A stretch of 64,000 bases of DNA, from NCBI RefSeq assembly GCF_000737325.1, contig NZ_CP011125.1, positions 4,960,001 through 5,024,000 on the forward strand, read 5' to 3'. Shown in pieces: positions 49,971-58,949 of this stretch. The stretch comes from Sandaracinus amylolyticus. Lineage in GTDB: Bacteria; Myxococcota_A; Polyangia; Polyangiales; Sandaracinaceae. The notes beneath the pieces are model-generated. The model ran no database searches. It was given only the letters and a program-made list of their open reading frames with translations, and had not been told where the DNA came from. Each line of letters starts with the position of its first letter. Within the stretch, counting starts at the first letter, position 1. The position numbers and the translations under genes were made by a program.

Positions 49971-51052
49971 CGTCCCGCCTCCGTCCTGCGCCGTCGCCAG
50001 CGTCCCGTCCACGCGTCGGGCAGCAGCGCCTCGAGCACGAAGAGCAGGAACGCCGGGAAGAGCAGGAGCGCGTAGCGATCCTCCTGCACAGTCACCCGAC
50101 GCGTCCGCTGCTCGTCCTGGTGCATCTGCCGCATCTCGGCGCGGATCTGATCCACGCCCACACCACCGCGGCCCGCCGCGAAGTAGCGACCGCCCGTCGC
50201 CTCGGCGATCTCGCGCAGCTGTCGCTCGTTGTCCTCGGTGAGCGCGGTCTGCACGAGCTGTCCCTGCTCGTCGCGCAGATAGCCCGTCCACGTCCCGTCC
50301 GGCGCGTAGGTCGGGATCGGCTCGCCCGTGCGCGATCCGATGCCGACCACGTACACGCGCACGCCGTTCTCCGCGAGGCGCTGCGCGACCTCGACCGGGT
50401 TGCCCTCGTGATCCTCGCCGTCCGTCATGAGGATCACGACGCGCGAGCGCTGCGTCCCCTCTTCGGGCGGAGCCTCCGCCGCGCCCCCACCGCGACGCCC
50501 CGCGCGCTCGAGCAGGCGCTCCGCCGCGGTCAGCGCGCGCGCGATCGCGGTGCCACCGACCGGCATGTCGTAGGGCCCGAGGTCCTGCAGGAACAACGCG
50601 AGCGCCGCGTAGTCCGTGGTCATCGGGAACTCCATCGTCTCGCCCGCGAACGCGACGACGCCCACCCGATCTCCGTCGAGCTCCTCGACGAAGCGCACGA
50701 CCTCGGCCTTCGCGCGATCGATGCGGCTCGGCCGCACGTCGCGCGCGAGCATGCTCTTGCTGAAGTCGAGCGCGATCACGACGTCGATGCCGCGCTTGCG
50801 CAGCACGCGCGTTCGACTCCCCCACTGCGGCCCCGCGAGCGCGACGATCGTCAGCGCGATCGCGAGCACCCAGAGCACCGCGCGCGTCGCGCGCCACGGC
50901 CCCGAGCGCCCCGCGACGAGCGCGCGCACCGTGCCCTCGTCGCCGAAGCGCTCCATCGCGCGACGACGACGCCAGAACGCGAAGATGGGCAGCCCCGCGA
51001 GGAGCGGCACCATCGCGAGCAGCCAGAGCACGTCCGAGTCGCGCCAGCTCAC
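49967..51052 (-). CDS. VWA-domain membrane protein (BatB/BatA type)
   Basis: A 361-residue protein with two N-terminal membrane helices (about 10-25 and 55-80), a von Willebrand A domain and a C-terminal helix (LLLFPAFLLFVLEALL). The metal-ion-dependent adhesion site is intact: DFSKSM, the threonine in GGTAIARAL and the aspartate in LMTDGEDHEG. The GTG start overlaps the stop of the upstream VWA gene as GTGA and follows AGGTGG. The paired VWA genes after DUF58 and MoxR are the core of the Bat operon. Confidence 0.83.
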   Translation of the reverse strand: MSWRDSDVLWLLAMVPLLAGLPIFAFWRRRRAMERFGDEGTVRALVAGRSGPWRATRAVLWVLAIALTIVALAGPQWGSRTRVLRKRGIDVVIALDFSKSMLARDVRPSRIDRAKAEVVRFVEELDGDRVGVVAFAGETMEFPMTTDYAALALFLQDLGPYDMPVGGTAIARALTAAERLLERAGRRGGGAAEAPPEEGTQRSRVVILMTDGEDHEGNPVEVAQRLAENGVRVYVVGIGSRTGEPIPTYAPDGTWTGYLRDEQGQLVQTALTEDNERQLREIAEATGGRYFAAGRGGVGVDQIRAEMRQMHQDEQRTRRVTVQEDRYALLLFPAFLLFVLEALLPDAWTGRWRRRRTEAGR

Positions 51053-52167
51053 GGCCACCTCCGCAGCCAGAGCGACGCGAGCAGCAGCTCGAGCACCATC
51101 AGCGCGAGCGCGGGCACCACGAGCGCCGGGAAGAGCTCCCCGTAGACGCGCCCGGTGTCCTCGATCTCGCTGCGCTCGAGGCGATCGAGGATCGAGTGGA
51201 AGCTCTGCTCGAGCCCGCGGCGGTCCGACGCGACGAACGACTCGCCACCGGTGCGCTCCGCGAGACGACGCATGAGCTCGGGGTTGATCGGGAAGTTGCC
51301 GCGATCCCAGAGCGGACGGCCGAACACGTCGGTGCCCGCCTGCACCCGCGCCGACTCGTCCTGGCCCATCAGGATCGTGTAGACGCGCACGTCCATCGTT
51401 CGTGCGAACTCGGCCGCCTGATCGGGCGAGACGTTGCCGCTGTTCGAGTCGCCGTCGGTGAGCAGGATGACGACGCGGCTCTCGGCCTCGGAGCGACGCA
51501 GTCGATTGAGCGCGGTGCCGAGCGCGTTGCCGATCGCGGTGCCGCGTCCGTCGACCATGCCGAGCTCGAGCTCCGCGATCATCCCGCGCAGCGCTTCCTT
51601 GTCGGTCGTCAGCGGCAGCAGCGTGTACGCGTCGCGCCCGAACACGACGGCGCCCATGCGGTCGTTGGGGCGACGGCGGATGAAGTCGTCGACGACGTCC
51701 TGCATCGCCTCGAAGCGGTTGGGCTGGATGTCGCCCGCCTGCATGGAGAGCGAGACGTCGAGCGTGAGCACGATGTCGATGCCCTCGATCTCCGCGGAGT
51801 CGCGCGCGTGGATCGACTGCGGGCCCATGAGCCCGAGCACGAGCAGCAGCACCGCGACCACGCGCATGCCGACGAGCGCGGGCGCGGCCCAGAGACGCAG
51901 CCCGCCGCGCGCGACCTTCGCGAGATCGCCGGTGCGCGAGAGCAGGATGCGCGGCGCGTGCTCGTGGTGGAGCCAGGCGCGCGCGAGCCACACGAGCGGC
52001 GCGGCGACGAGGAGCAGCGCGGCCCACGGTCGCTCGAACCGGAACGACCCGGCCTCGAGCGGCACCTCGTAGTGCCCTTCGATCGCCCACGCGCAGACGT
52101 ACGCGACCGGGACGAGGAACGCGAAGGTCCACCCGATCGTCGCGAGGATGCGCACCCAGGGCTTCAC
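51049..52167 (-). CDS. VWA-domain membrane protein (BatA type)
   Basis: A 372-residue protein with N-terminal membrane helices, a VWA domain and a last C-terminal helix (LFPALVVPALALMVLELLLASLWL). The MIDAS residues are present: DVSLSM, the GRGTAIGNAL threonine and TDGDSNSG. The VWA domain faces the periplasm in this topology and binds a partner through a metal ion. It overlaps the genes on both sides by four bases. In better-studied Bat systems the two VWA proteins form a complex with the TPR and BatD proteins. Confidence 0.83.
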   Translation of the reverse strand: MKPWVRILATIGWTFAFLVPVAYVCAWAIEGHYEVPLEAGSFRFERPWAALLLVAAPLVWLARAWLHHEHAPRILLSRTGDLAKVARGGLRLWAAPALVGMRVVAVLLLVLGLMGPQSIHARDSAEIEGIDIVLTLDVSLSMQAGDIQPNRFEAMQDVVDDFIRRRPNDRMGAVVFGRDAYTLLPLTTDKEALRGMIAELELGMVDGRGTAIGNALGTALNRLRRSEAESRVVILLTDGDSNSGNVSPDQAAEFARTMDVRVYTILMGQDESARVQAGTDVFGRPLWDRGNFPINPELMRRLAERTGGESFVASDRRGLEQSFHSILDRLERSEIEDTGRVYGELFPALVVPALALMVLELLLASLWLRRWP

Positions 52168-53969
52168 GACGAGCCCTCCCTGCCGCCGCGATCGAACGCG
52201 TTGCCGGTGAGCGTGGCATGCGCGGGCGCGTCGTAGATCGTCTTGCGCGGCTCGCGCCCTTCGAGCGCTGCGTCGCGCGCCGACTCGTGCAGGTGCTCGA
52301 TCACGAGACGCACGCGCGCACCGTTCGCCGTGCGGCGCGTCGCGAGCGTGGACGTGAGCTCGGCGTGCACGCTGCGCAGCGCCTGGCGCGCCGCGTGCTC
52401 GTCGGGCAGCGACGGACTCAGCGTGACGATCACGGTTCCGTCGAAGTCGGGATCGAGCGCGCGCGACTCGACCGCACCGAGCACCGACGCGGTGAGCACC
52501 GGCGAGAGCGCGTCGGGGGACGCGACGACGAGCGGCAGCGTGATCGGCGCACCACGCGGCGGCTCGGGCGGCGGCGACGACACCGACGTCATCGCGGGCG
52601 ACTCGCGCGTGACCGGGATCGGTCGCGCGATGACCGAGGGCGCGAGGATCGAAGCGTCAGGCGCCACGATGACCGGGGCCTCGACGGCGGGCGTGGTCGT
52701 GTCGACGACGACCGGCGCGGCTTCGCTCGGAGGTTCGACGGGCACCGGCGGCTCGACCACCGCAGGCGCACTCGAAACCGCAGGCGCACTCGAAACCGCA
52801 GGCGCACTCGAAACCGGAGCCGCACCCGCACTCGCCGTCCCCGTCGCACCCGCCGTCGCCGTCGCACCCGCCGTCGCCGTCGCACCCGCACCCGCCGGCG
52901 GGCCCGGGGCGTGCGGCGCGATCGCGGGCGCGCTGGTCGCCATCGTCGTCCGCACGACGCGCACTGCGCCGTCGATCATCCGCTCGCACTCGTCCTGCGA
53001 GGGCACCGCCTTCGCGAACTTCACGAGATCGCAGTCACCGAGCAGCGCGGTCACTTCCTGCACCGTCGAGCCCGTCGGGCGCGCCGCGCGCATCCGCGCG
53101 ATGACCTCATCCGTCGTGCTCTCGAGCCCGTTGAAGTCGAACCGCGCGCCGAGGTACTCGCGCAGCGCGTCGCTGATGCCGTCGACGAGCGCCACGTGCT
53201 CGCCGTTCTCGAGCATCGTCGCGCTCTTCTTCCGCAGCGCGTCGAGCTTCGCGAGCGCGCTCTCCCACGCGGGTCGCGGCGGCGGAGGCGGCGCGGCCTT
53301 CTTCGGACGACGGCTCCACCACCGCGCGATCAGCCACGTCGCGAGCGCCGTGAGCAGCATCCCGCCGAGGATCCCGAGCACCCACGCGAGCGTGTAGTCG
53401 TCCTGCATCACCGCGACGGGCGGCGACGGCGGGCGCGGCTGCGCGTCGGGCTCGTTCGCGATGAGCGATCCGATCACGATGCGCTGCGGCTCCGTGCGCA
53501 CCGCGCCGACCGTTCCGTCGGCGGTCACGACGCGCAGTCGCAGCGCGGGCAGCTCGTGCTCGCCCGGCTCGAGCGCGAGCAGATCGATCTCGAACTCGTA
53601 CTCGCGACGCCCACCGTCGATCGGGCGGTCACGATGATCCTGCGCGTGCAGCTCGAACGGCCCGAACGGCTGGCGCGGCACCGCGACGTCGTCGCCCTCG
53701 GGCAGACGCACCGTGATCAGCACGTGCACGACGTCGCCGGTGACGAGCCCCTCGCGCGGCTCGATCACGAGCGAGACCTCGGGGCGATGTCCCTCCGGAA
53801 GCTCGCGCTCGGCGTCGATGTCCGCTTCGATCGCGTCGTCGATCGGCGGGGCGACGCCCGCGTCGCTCGTCGCGCCCGCATCCGATGCGCGCGAGCCCGC
53901 GTCCTGCGCGCGAGCCGAGCCCGCGATCAGCAGCAACGACAGCGCGAGCAGCGAGATGCGCGCGCTCAT
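52164..53969 (-). CDS. DUF4381-like Bat-operon protein with extended Pro/Ala/Val tail
   Basis: A 601-residue protein with a signal peptide, a periplasmic Ig-like part (about 60-170, VSLVIEPREGLVTGDVVHVLITV), and a membrane helix near 198-222. A cytoplasmic helical segment follows (ALAKLDALRKKSATMLENG, ISDALREYLGARFDFNGLESTTDEVI), similar to DUF4381/BatD C-termini. From about residue 345 it continues into some 150 residues of Ala/Pro/Val low-complexity sequence. This includes three 18-bp repeats (52765-52818) and several 18-bp Ala/Thr/Gly repeats. A last beta-rich segment of about 100 residues (GTVIVTLSPSLPDEHAARQAL) ends the protein. Its place between DUF58 and VWA genes supports a Bat role. 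Confidence 0.65.
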   Translation of the reverse strand: MSARISLLALSLLLIAGSARAQDAGSRASDAGATSDAGVAPPIDDAIEADIDAERELPEGHRPEVSLVIEPREGLVTGDVVHVLITVRLPEGDDVAVPRQPFGPFELHAQDHRDRPIDGGRREYEFEIDLLALEPGEHELPALRLRVVTADGTVGAVRTEPQRIVIGSLIANEPDAQPRPPSPPVAVMQDDYTLAWVLGILGGMLLTALATWLIARWWSRRPKKAAPPPPPRPAWESALAKLDALRKKSATMLENGEHVALVDGISDALREYLGARFDFNGLESTTDEVIARMRAARPTGSTVQEVTALLGDCDLVKFAKAVPSQDECERMIDGAVRVVRTTMATSAPAIAPHAPGPPAGAGATATAGATATAGATGTASAGAAPVSSAPAVSSAPAVSSAPAVVEPPVPVEPPSEAAPVVVDTTTPAVEAPVIVAPDASILAPSVIARPIPVTRESPAMTSVSSPPPEPPRGAPITLPLVVASPDALSPVLTASVLGAVESRALDPDFDGTVIVTLSPSLPDEHAARQALRSVHAELTSTLATRRTANGARVRLVIEHLHESARDAALEGREPRKTIYDAPAHATLTGNAFDRGGREGSS

Positions 53970-54853
53970 CCGTATCCCTTCATGCGCTTCTCGCGGCGCC
54001 GGAAGAGCTCCGCCAGCGCCGGCACGTACGGACGATCGGTGCGCACCGTGACGTGGTCGACGCCGAGCCGACCGAAGAGCTGCTCGCGGATCGCGCGCTC
54101 CTTCGCGACGCGCGACGCGTACGCACGACGCACCGCCGGATCGCTCGTGTCGACCTCGAGCAGCTCGCCGCTCTCGAGATCCTCGACGAGCGCCCAGCCG
54201 ACGTCGGGCAGCTCTTCCTCGCGCGGATCGACCACCTGCACCGGGATGAGATCGTGGCGCGCCGACGCGATGCGCAGGCTGCGTTCCCAGTCCTTCGCGA
54301 TCAGATCGCTCACCAGGAACGCGACCGCGCGACGTCGCTGCACGCCGCCGAGCAGGTCGAGCGCGACGCGAAGATCGGTGCCCTTCCCCTTCGGCTTCGC
54401 GTTCAGGATCTCGGTGACGACGCGCATCACGTGACCCTTGCCCTTCTTGGGCGGCACGTAGCGCTCGACGCGATCGGTGAAGAGGATCAGCCCGACGCGA
54501 TCGTTGTTCTTGATCGCGCTGAACGCGAGGAGCGCGGCGACCTCGGCGACGGTCTCGACCTTCGGCCGCGCGACGCTCCCGAAGCGCTCGCTCTCCGAGA
54601 GATCGACGAGGAGCATCACGGTCATCTCGCGCTCTTCGGAGAAGACCTTGACGTAGACCTCGTTCATGCGCGCGCTGACGTTCCAGTCGATGAAGCGCAC
54701 GTCGTCGCCCGGCTGGTACTGGCGCACCTCGCTGAACGCCATGCCGCGTCCCTTGAAGACCGAGTGATAGCCGCCCGCGAGCTGCTCGTTCGCCAGCCGG
54801 GACGTGCGGATCTCGATCGTCCGCAGCTTCTTGATGAGCTCCCGAGGGATCAT
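53966..54853 (-). CDS. DUF58-family protein
   Basis: A 295-residue protein with the DUF58 signature GRGMAFSEVRQYQPGDDVRFIDWNVSARM. A degenerate VWA-like fold follows (MLLVDLSESERFG, FLVSDLI). DUF58 proteins nearly always sit next to MoxR ATPases and VWA genes and are thought to be a cytosolic part of the assembly. It starts 24 bases after the moxR stop, and a 14-bp palindrome lies in that spacer. It overlaps the next gene by four bases. Confidence 0.9.
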   Translation of the reverse strand: MIPRELIKKLRTIEIRTSRLANEQLAGGYHSVFKGRGMAFSEVRQYQPGDDVRFIDWNVSARMNEVYVKVFSEEREMTVMLLVDLSESERFGSVARPKVETVAEVAALLAFSAIKNNDRVGLILFTDRVERYVPPKKGKGHVMRVVTEILNAKPKGKGTDLRVALDLLGGVQRRRAVAFLVSDLIAKDWERSLRIASARHDLIPVQVVDPREEELPDVGWALVEDLESGELLEVDTSDPAVRRAYASRVAKERAIREQLFGRLGVDHVTVRTDRPYVPALAELFRRREKRMKGYG

Positions 54854-54866
54854 CGCGAGGAGTTCA

Positions 54867-54880
54867 TGAACGATCGTTCA
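54867..54880. promoter_or_regulatory. 14-bp palindrome at the moxR/DUF58 junction
   Basis: TGAACGATCGTTCA is a perfect palindrome that includes the moxR stop codon and lies just before the DUF58 gene start. It could bind a dimeric regulator or act in mRNA processing. Only one copy was noticed and no known operator matches. Confidence 0.25.
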
Positions 54881-55915
54881 AGGAACTTCGACGGTGTCGA
54901 AGATGCGCCGCACGACCTGCTCGCTCGTGAGCTCCTCGGCCTCGGCCTCGTACGTGAGGATGATGCGGTGGCGCAGCACGTCGGGGCCGACCGCCTTCAC
55001 GTCCTCGGGCGTCACGTACCCGCGGTGCCGCACGAACGCGTGCGCGCGCGCCGCGAGGTTGAGCGCGATCGACGCGCGCGGCGACGCACCGTGCGCGATC
55101 ATCCCGACGAGATCCTTGAGCCCCGCCTTCTTCGGCTCGCGCGTCGCGATCACGACGTCGACGATGTAGTCGTTGATCTTCTCGTCCACGATGATGTGGC
55201 CGATCACCTCGCGCGCGCGGAGCACCTGCTCGGGCGTCGCGACTGCCGCGACCGCGAGCGGATCGTTCACGGCCGGCTCCGTCGAGCCGCGCTTGCGCTT
55301 CGGGCCGAGCGCCGCCTGCGCCATGCGCGACATGATCTTCTTCTCCTCGTCGCGCGTCGGGTAGCCGACCTTCACGTGGAGCATGAAGCGATCGACCTGC
55401 GCCTCCGGGAGCGGGTACGTGCCCTCCTGCTCCACCGGGTTCTGGGTCGCCATGACCATGAACGGCTGATCGAGCGGGAACGTCGTGTCGCCGATCGTGA
55501 CCTGCTGCTCCTGCATCGCCTCGAGCAGCGCGCTCTGCACCTTCGCGGGGGCGCGGTTGATCTCGTCGGCGAGCACGAGGTTCGCGAAGATCGGGCCCCT
55601 CTTCGCGGTGAACTCGCCCTTCTGCTGGTTGTAGATGACGGTGCCGACGACGTCGGCGGGCAGCATGTCGGGCGTGAACTGGATGCGCTGGAAGTGCGCG
55701 CTGATCGTGTCGCAGACCGTCTTGACCGTCAGCGTCTTCGCGAGGCCGGGGACGCCCTCGAGCAGCACGTGACCGCCGGTGAGCAGGCCGATCAGGATCC
55801 GCTCGATCATCTCGTCCTGGCCGACGATCACCTTCCTGACCTCGTGCAGGATCGGATCGACGAACGCGCTCTCGCGCTGGACCATCTCGTTGATCGCTCG
55901 GACGTCGGTGTACAT
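54878..55915 (-). CDS. MoxR-family AAA+ ATPase
   Basis: A 345-residue AAA+ protein with Walker A (EGVPGLAKTLTVK), Walker B (LVLADEINRAP), a sensor region (FMVMATQNPVEQEGTYPLPEAQVDRFML) and the helical lid typical of MoxR (GASPRASIAL, RHRGYVTPEDVKAV). MoxR ATPases act as chaperones that mature or remodel VWA-protein complexes. This gene opens the eight-gene minus-strand Bat operon, and the promoter should lie in the 84-bp gap before the divergent kinase gene. Confidence 0.93.
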   Translation of the reverse strand: MYTDVRAINEMVQRESAFVDPILHEVRKVIVGQDEMIERILIGLLTGGHVLLEGVPGLAKTLTVKTVCDTISAHFQRIQFTPDMLPADVVGTVIYNQQKGEFTAKRGPIFANLVLADEINRAPAKVQSALLEAMQEQQVTIGDTTFPLDQPFMVMATQNPVEQEGTYPLPEAQVDRFMLHVKVGYPTRDEEKKIMSRMAQAALGPKRKRGSTEPAVNDPLAVAAVATPEQVLRAREVIGHIIVDEKINDYIVDVVIATREPKKAGLKDLVGMIAHGASPRASIALNLAARAHAFVRHRGYVTPEDVKAVGPDVLRHRIILTYEAEAEELTSEQVVRRIFDTVEVP

Positions 55916-55999
55916 GCGCCTCGTCTGCCTTCGGCCCCGGGGGTTACACGCAGCTCGCGGCGCTTGCAACACTCGGAAACCCGGGTTCTTCCAAGGCGC

Positions 56000-56983
56000 T
56001 TGACCTCCCCGGGCGCGAGCCTCGATGCTGGCTCCACGTTGCGGCTCTCGAGCCAGCCCGAGCAGATCGGCCCGTACCGCGTGATCGCCCCGCTCGGCAC
56101 CGGCGGGATGGCGTCGGTGTATCGCGCCGAGCGCATCGGCGAGCAGGGCTTCCGCAAGGTCGTCGCGCTCAAGCGCATGCACCCGCGCTTCCGCCAGGAC
56201 TCGCGGCTCGAGGCGCGCTTCGTCGCGGAGGCGCGCACCAACGCGCGGCTGGTGCATCCGAACCTCGTGCAGGTGCTCGACTTCGGCACCGTCGCCACGC
56301 CCGAGGGCGGCGAGCGCTACCTCGCGATGGAGCTCGTCGAGGGCATCACCCTCGCGCAGCTGCTGACGCGGCTCGGCGAGCTGCGCGATCGCATGCCGGT
56401 CGCGCACGCGCTCGCGATCGTGTCGCAGTGCGCCGCGGCGCTCGACTACGTGCATCGACGCACCGACGACGCGGGTCAGCCGCTCGGCATCGTCCATCGC
56501 GACGTGTCGCCGCAGAACGTCCTGCTCTCGTGGGACGGCGAGGTGAAGGTCAGCGACTTCGGTCTCGCGAAGAGCGCCGATCACGAGATGATGACGACGA
56601 TCGGCACGCGCCTCGGGAAGATCGCGTACATGTCGCCCGAGCAGCTCGACGGCGTGTGGGTCGACGCGCGCACCGACGTCTGGGCGCTCGGCACCGTGCT
56701 CTGGGAGTGCCTCGCGCAGCGGCGCATGGTGCCGGGCGACGTGCTGCAGGCGGCGATGATGATCAAGGCCGGCGTGTTCGAGGCTCCTTCGCGCATCCGG
56801 CCCGACGTGCCCGCGGAGATCGACGACGTGGTCGCGCGCGCGCTGCGGCCCAACGCGGACGCGCGGCTCGCGAGCGCGCGCGAGCTCGCGCGGGTCGCGC
56901 GCACCGCGCTGCACCGCATGGAGCCCGGGTTCGGCGCGGAGGATCTCGCCGAGCTGCTCGCCTCGTGCTTCCCCGAGCGATGA
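56000..56983 (+). CDS. Serine/threonine protein kinase
   Basis: A Hanks-type kinase of about 327 residues with the Gly-rich loop LGTGGMASVYRA, the ATP lysine in VVALKRMHP, the catalytic loop IVHRDVSPQNVLLS, the DFGLAK motif and the APE-like SPEQLDGVWVDARTDVWALG. It has no visible membrane helix or sensor domain. The start is uncertain because there is no upstream in-frame ATG or GTG. The TTG at 56000 follows AAGG; a TTG at 56039 is the alternative. It is divergent from the MoxR gene and convergent with a second kinase, with three bases between the two stops. Confidence 0.85.
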   Translation: MTSPGASLDAGSTLRLSSQPEQIGPYRVIAPLGTGGMASVYRAERIGEQGFRKVVALKRMHPRFRQDSRLEARFVAEARTNARLVHPNLVQVLDFGTVATPEGGERYLAMELVEGITLAQLLTRLGELRDRMPVAHALAIVSQCAAALDYVHRRTDDAGQPLGIVHRDVSPQNVLLSWDGEVKVSDFGLAKSADHEMMTTIGTRLGKIAYMSPEQLDGVWVDARTDVWALGTVLWECLAQRRMVPGDVLQAAMMIKAGVFEAPSRIRPDVPAEIDDVVARALRPNADARLASARELARVARTALHRMEPGFGAEDLAELLASCFPER

Positions 56984-56986
56984 CGC

Positions 56987-58771
56987 TCAGGGCGCGAGCT
57001 GCGCGAGGCGCTGCTCGATGATCCGCTGATCGCGCGAGCCGGGCGCGAGCTCGAGGTAGCGACGCAGCGCGCGCGACGCGGTCCCGCGATCGCCCACCGC
57101 CGCGGCCGCGAGGCCGAACCCGCGCCACGCGCTCGCGCGGTCGGGCGCGAGCTCGGTCGCGCGCTGGTACACGCCGAGCGCCTCGCGCTCGCGGCCCGCC
57201 ACGAACGCCTGCAGCGCGCGGCTCTCGAGCGCGCCGACGTCGACGTCGCGATGGCGGCGCGCACGGCTGCGCTCACGATCCTGCGCGGGCGCTTCGTCGT
57301 CGACGGCGTCGGGCTCCGGCGCGAGCAGCTCCGCGACGGCCGGTGCCTCGAGCTCGATCGCCGGCGGCGCCTCCGCGACGACACTGGGCACGTGCGACGG
57401 CTTGGCGGGCGCGATCACGTCGGCGCGCGGAGCGGCGGCGGCAGCGCGGATCGCGGGCGCGCTGGTGCCATCGTCGGCGCCCCACGTCGCAGCCGCGATC
57501 CCGAGGGCGACCGGCACGGCGACGGCGCCCGCGAGGGCGCGACGCCAGCGGCGCGACGGCGTGCGCACGCGCGCGAGCCCGAGGCGCGCCCATGCCGCGG
57601 AGGTGCCGGTGACGGGCGCAGGACGCGGTTCGGCGCTCGGCGACGACGCACGCGGAGGCGGCGCCGACGCGCGCTGCACCAGCGCGATCGGCATCGTGCC
57701 GAGGAGCGGCGACGCCTCGCGGTCCACGCTGCTCCACGCGTCGATGCCGAGCGGCAGGCCGAGCTCCTGCGCCGCCGCGCGCAGCGCCTCGGACATCTCC
57801 GCGGGATGACGCCAGCGATCGGCCGCGTCGCGCGCGAGCGCGCGATCGATCACCACCGCGAGCACCGCGGGCACGTCGGGGCGCACCTCGCGCACCGGTT
57901 TCGCGCGCTCGGTGAGCACGCGCGCGAGGACACCGCCCGGCGTCTCGGCGTCGAACGGCGGATCGCCGACGAGACACTCGTAGAGCACGCACCCGACGGA
58001 GTAGAGATCCGCGCGCACGTCGAGCGGCTCCCCGCGCACCTGCTCGGGCGGCATGTACTGCGGCGTGCCGAGCACGCAGTCGTCCGCGGTGAGCGTCTCG
58101 AGCGCGATCTCGCTGCGCATCGCCTTCGAGATCCCGAAGTCGAGCAGCTTCACCTCGACGTAGCCGTCGACGCAGCGCTGCAGCATGACGTTGCTCGGCT
58201 TGATGTCGCGGTGGATCACGCCGCGCTCTCCGAGCGCGGTGAGCCCGGCGAGGAGCTGCACGCCGATCTCGATCGTCGCCGCGGCGTCGAGCCGCGAGCG
58301 GTCGATCACGCTCTCGAGGTCCGCGCCGTCGACGTGCTCCATCACGAGGAAGGGCGCGCCGTCCTCGAGCTCGCCAGCGTCGAGGATCGAGACGACGTTG
58401 CGATGCCGGAGCCGCGCGCCGAGCAGCGCCTCGCGACGAAAGCGCGCACGACGTCGCGCGTCGAGCCCGAAGCCCGCGTGCAGGACCTTCACCGCGACCG
58501 GATAGCCGAGCGACACGTGCTCCGCCTGGTACACGGTGCCGTGGCCACCGCGCCCGAGCGCGCGACCGACCCGGAAGCGACCGGCGATCACGGTGCCCGG
58601 CGCGATCGGCTCCTCGTACGACGCGCGTGGAGCCGGCGATGCCGACACTCCGCGCCACGCGGGCGATGAATCTCGATCGGGTGCGTCCGCCGTCGGGCGC
58701 TCGCCGGACGCGACGAGCGAGCTCTCGTCCGAGCGAGCCATCTCCTCCGATGCGGTCTCCGCTTGCGGCAT
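56987..58771 (-). CDS. Membrane serine/threonine kinase with C-terminal TPR
   Basis: A 594-residue protein with a disordered N-terminus and a kinase domain (about 60-320). The kinase domain shows LGRGGHGTVYQAEHV, the ATP lysine in VAVKVLH, VIHRDIKPSNVMLQ, DFGISKA and PPEQVRGEPLDVRADLYSVG. One membrane helix lies near 430-448 (LAGAVAVPVALGIAAATWG). The periplasmic tail ends with a TPR-like unit (ALQAFVAGREREALGVYQRATELAPDRASAW). This kinase, helix and TPR layout is common in myxobacteria, where the tail may sense or bind partners outside the cytoplasm. Confidence 0.88.
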   Translation of the reverse strand: MPQAETASEEMARSDESSLVASGERPTADAPDRDSSPAWRGVSASPAPRASYEEPIAPGTVIAGRFRVGRALGRGGHGTVYQAEHVSLGYPVAVKVLHAGFGLDARRRARFRREALLGARLRHRNVVSILDAGELEDGAPFLVMEHVDGADLESVIDRSRLDAAATIEIGVQLLAGLTALGERGVIHRDIKPSNVMLQRCVDGYVEVKLLDFGISKAMRSEIALETLTADDCVLGTPQYMPPEQVRGEPLDVRADLYSVGCVLYECLVGDPPFDAETPGGVLARVLTERAKPVREVRPDVPAVLAVVIDRALARDAADRWRHPAEMSEALRAAAQELGLPLGIDAWSSVDREASPLLGTMPIALVQRASAPPPRASSPSAEPRPAPVTGTSAAWARLGLARVRTPSRRWRRALAGAVAVPVALGIAAATWGADDGTSAPAIRAAAAAPRADVIAPAKPSHVPSVVAEAPPAIELEAPAVAELLAPEPDAVDDEAPAQDRERSRARRHRDVDVGALESRALQAFVAGREREALGVYQRATELAPDRASAWRGFGLAAAAVGDRGTASRALRRYLELAPGSRDQRIIEQRLAQLAP

Positions 58772-58949
58772 GACTCCGAGCCTCCCGAAGCGCGACGCGC
58801 GTCCCCCCCGCGTCGTCACGCCCCGGCCGCGCACGTTGCAGTCTGCGTACCGAGCCCGAATGCCTCGTCTCGTCGCGGAAGCGAGGTCGAGCACGTGACC
58901 CGGGGCGTGGCAGGTCACCTCGTGTGCGCGAGAGCGCGCCACGCGCCGC

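Noticed and set aside
52589-52989. Arg- or Gly/Cys-rich repetitive peptides opposite or within the DUF4381-like gene
   Set aside because: They are translations of 18-bp repeats in the wrong frame; the real frame has the signal peptide, membrane helix and operon overlaps.
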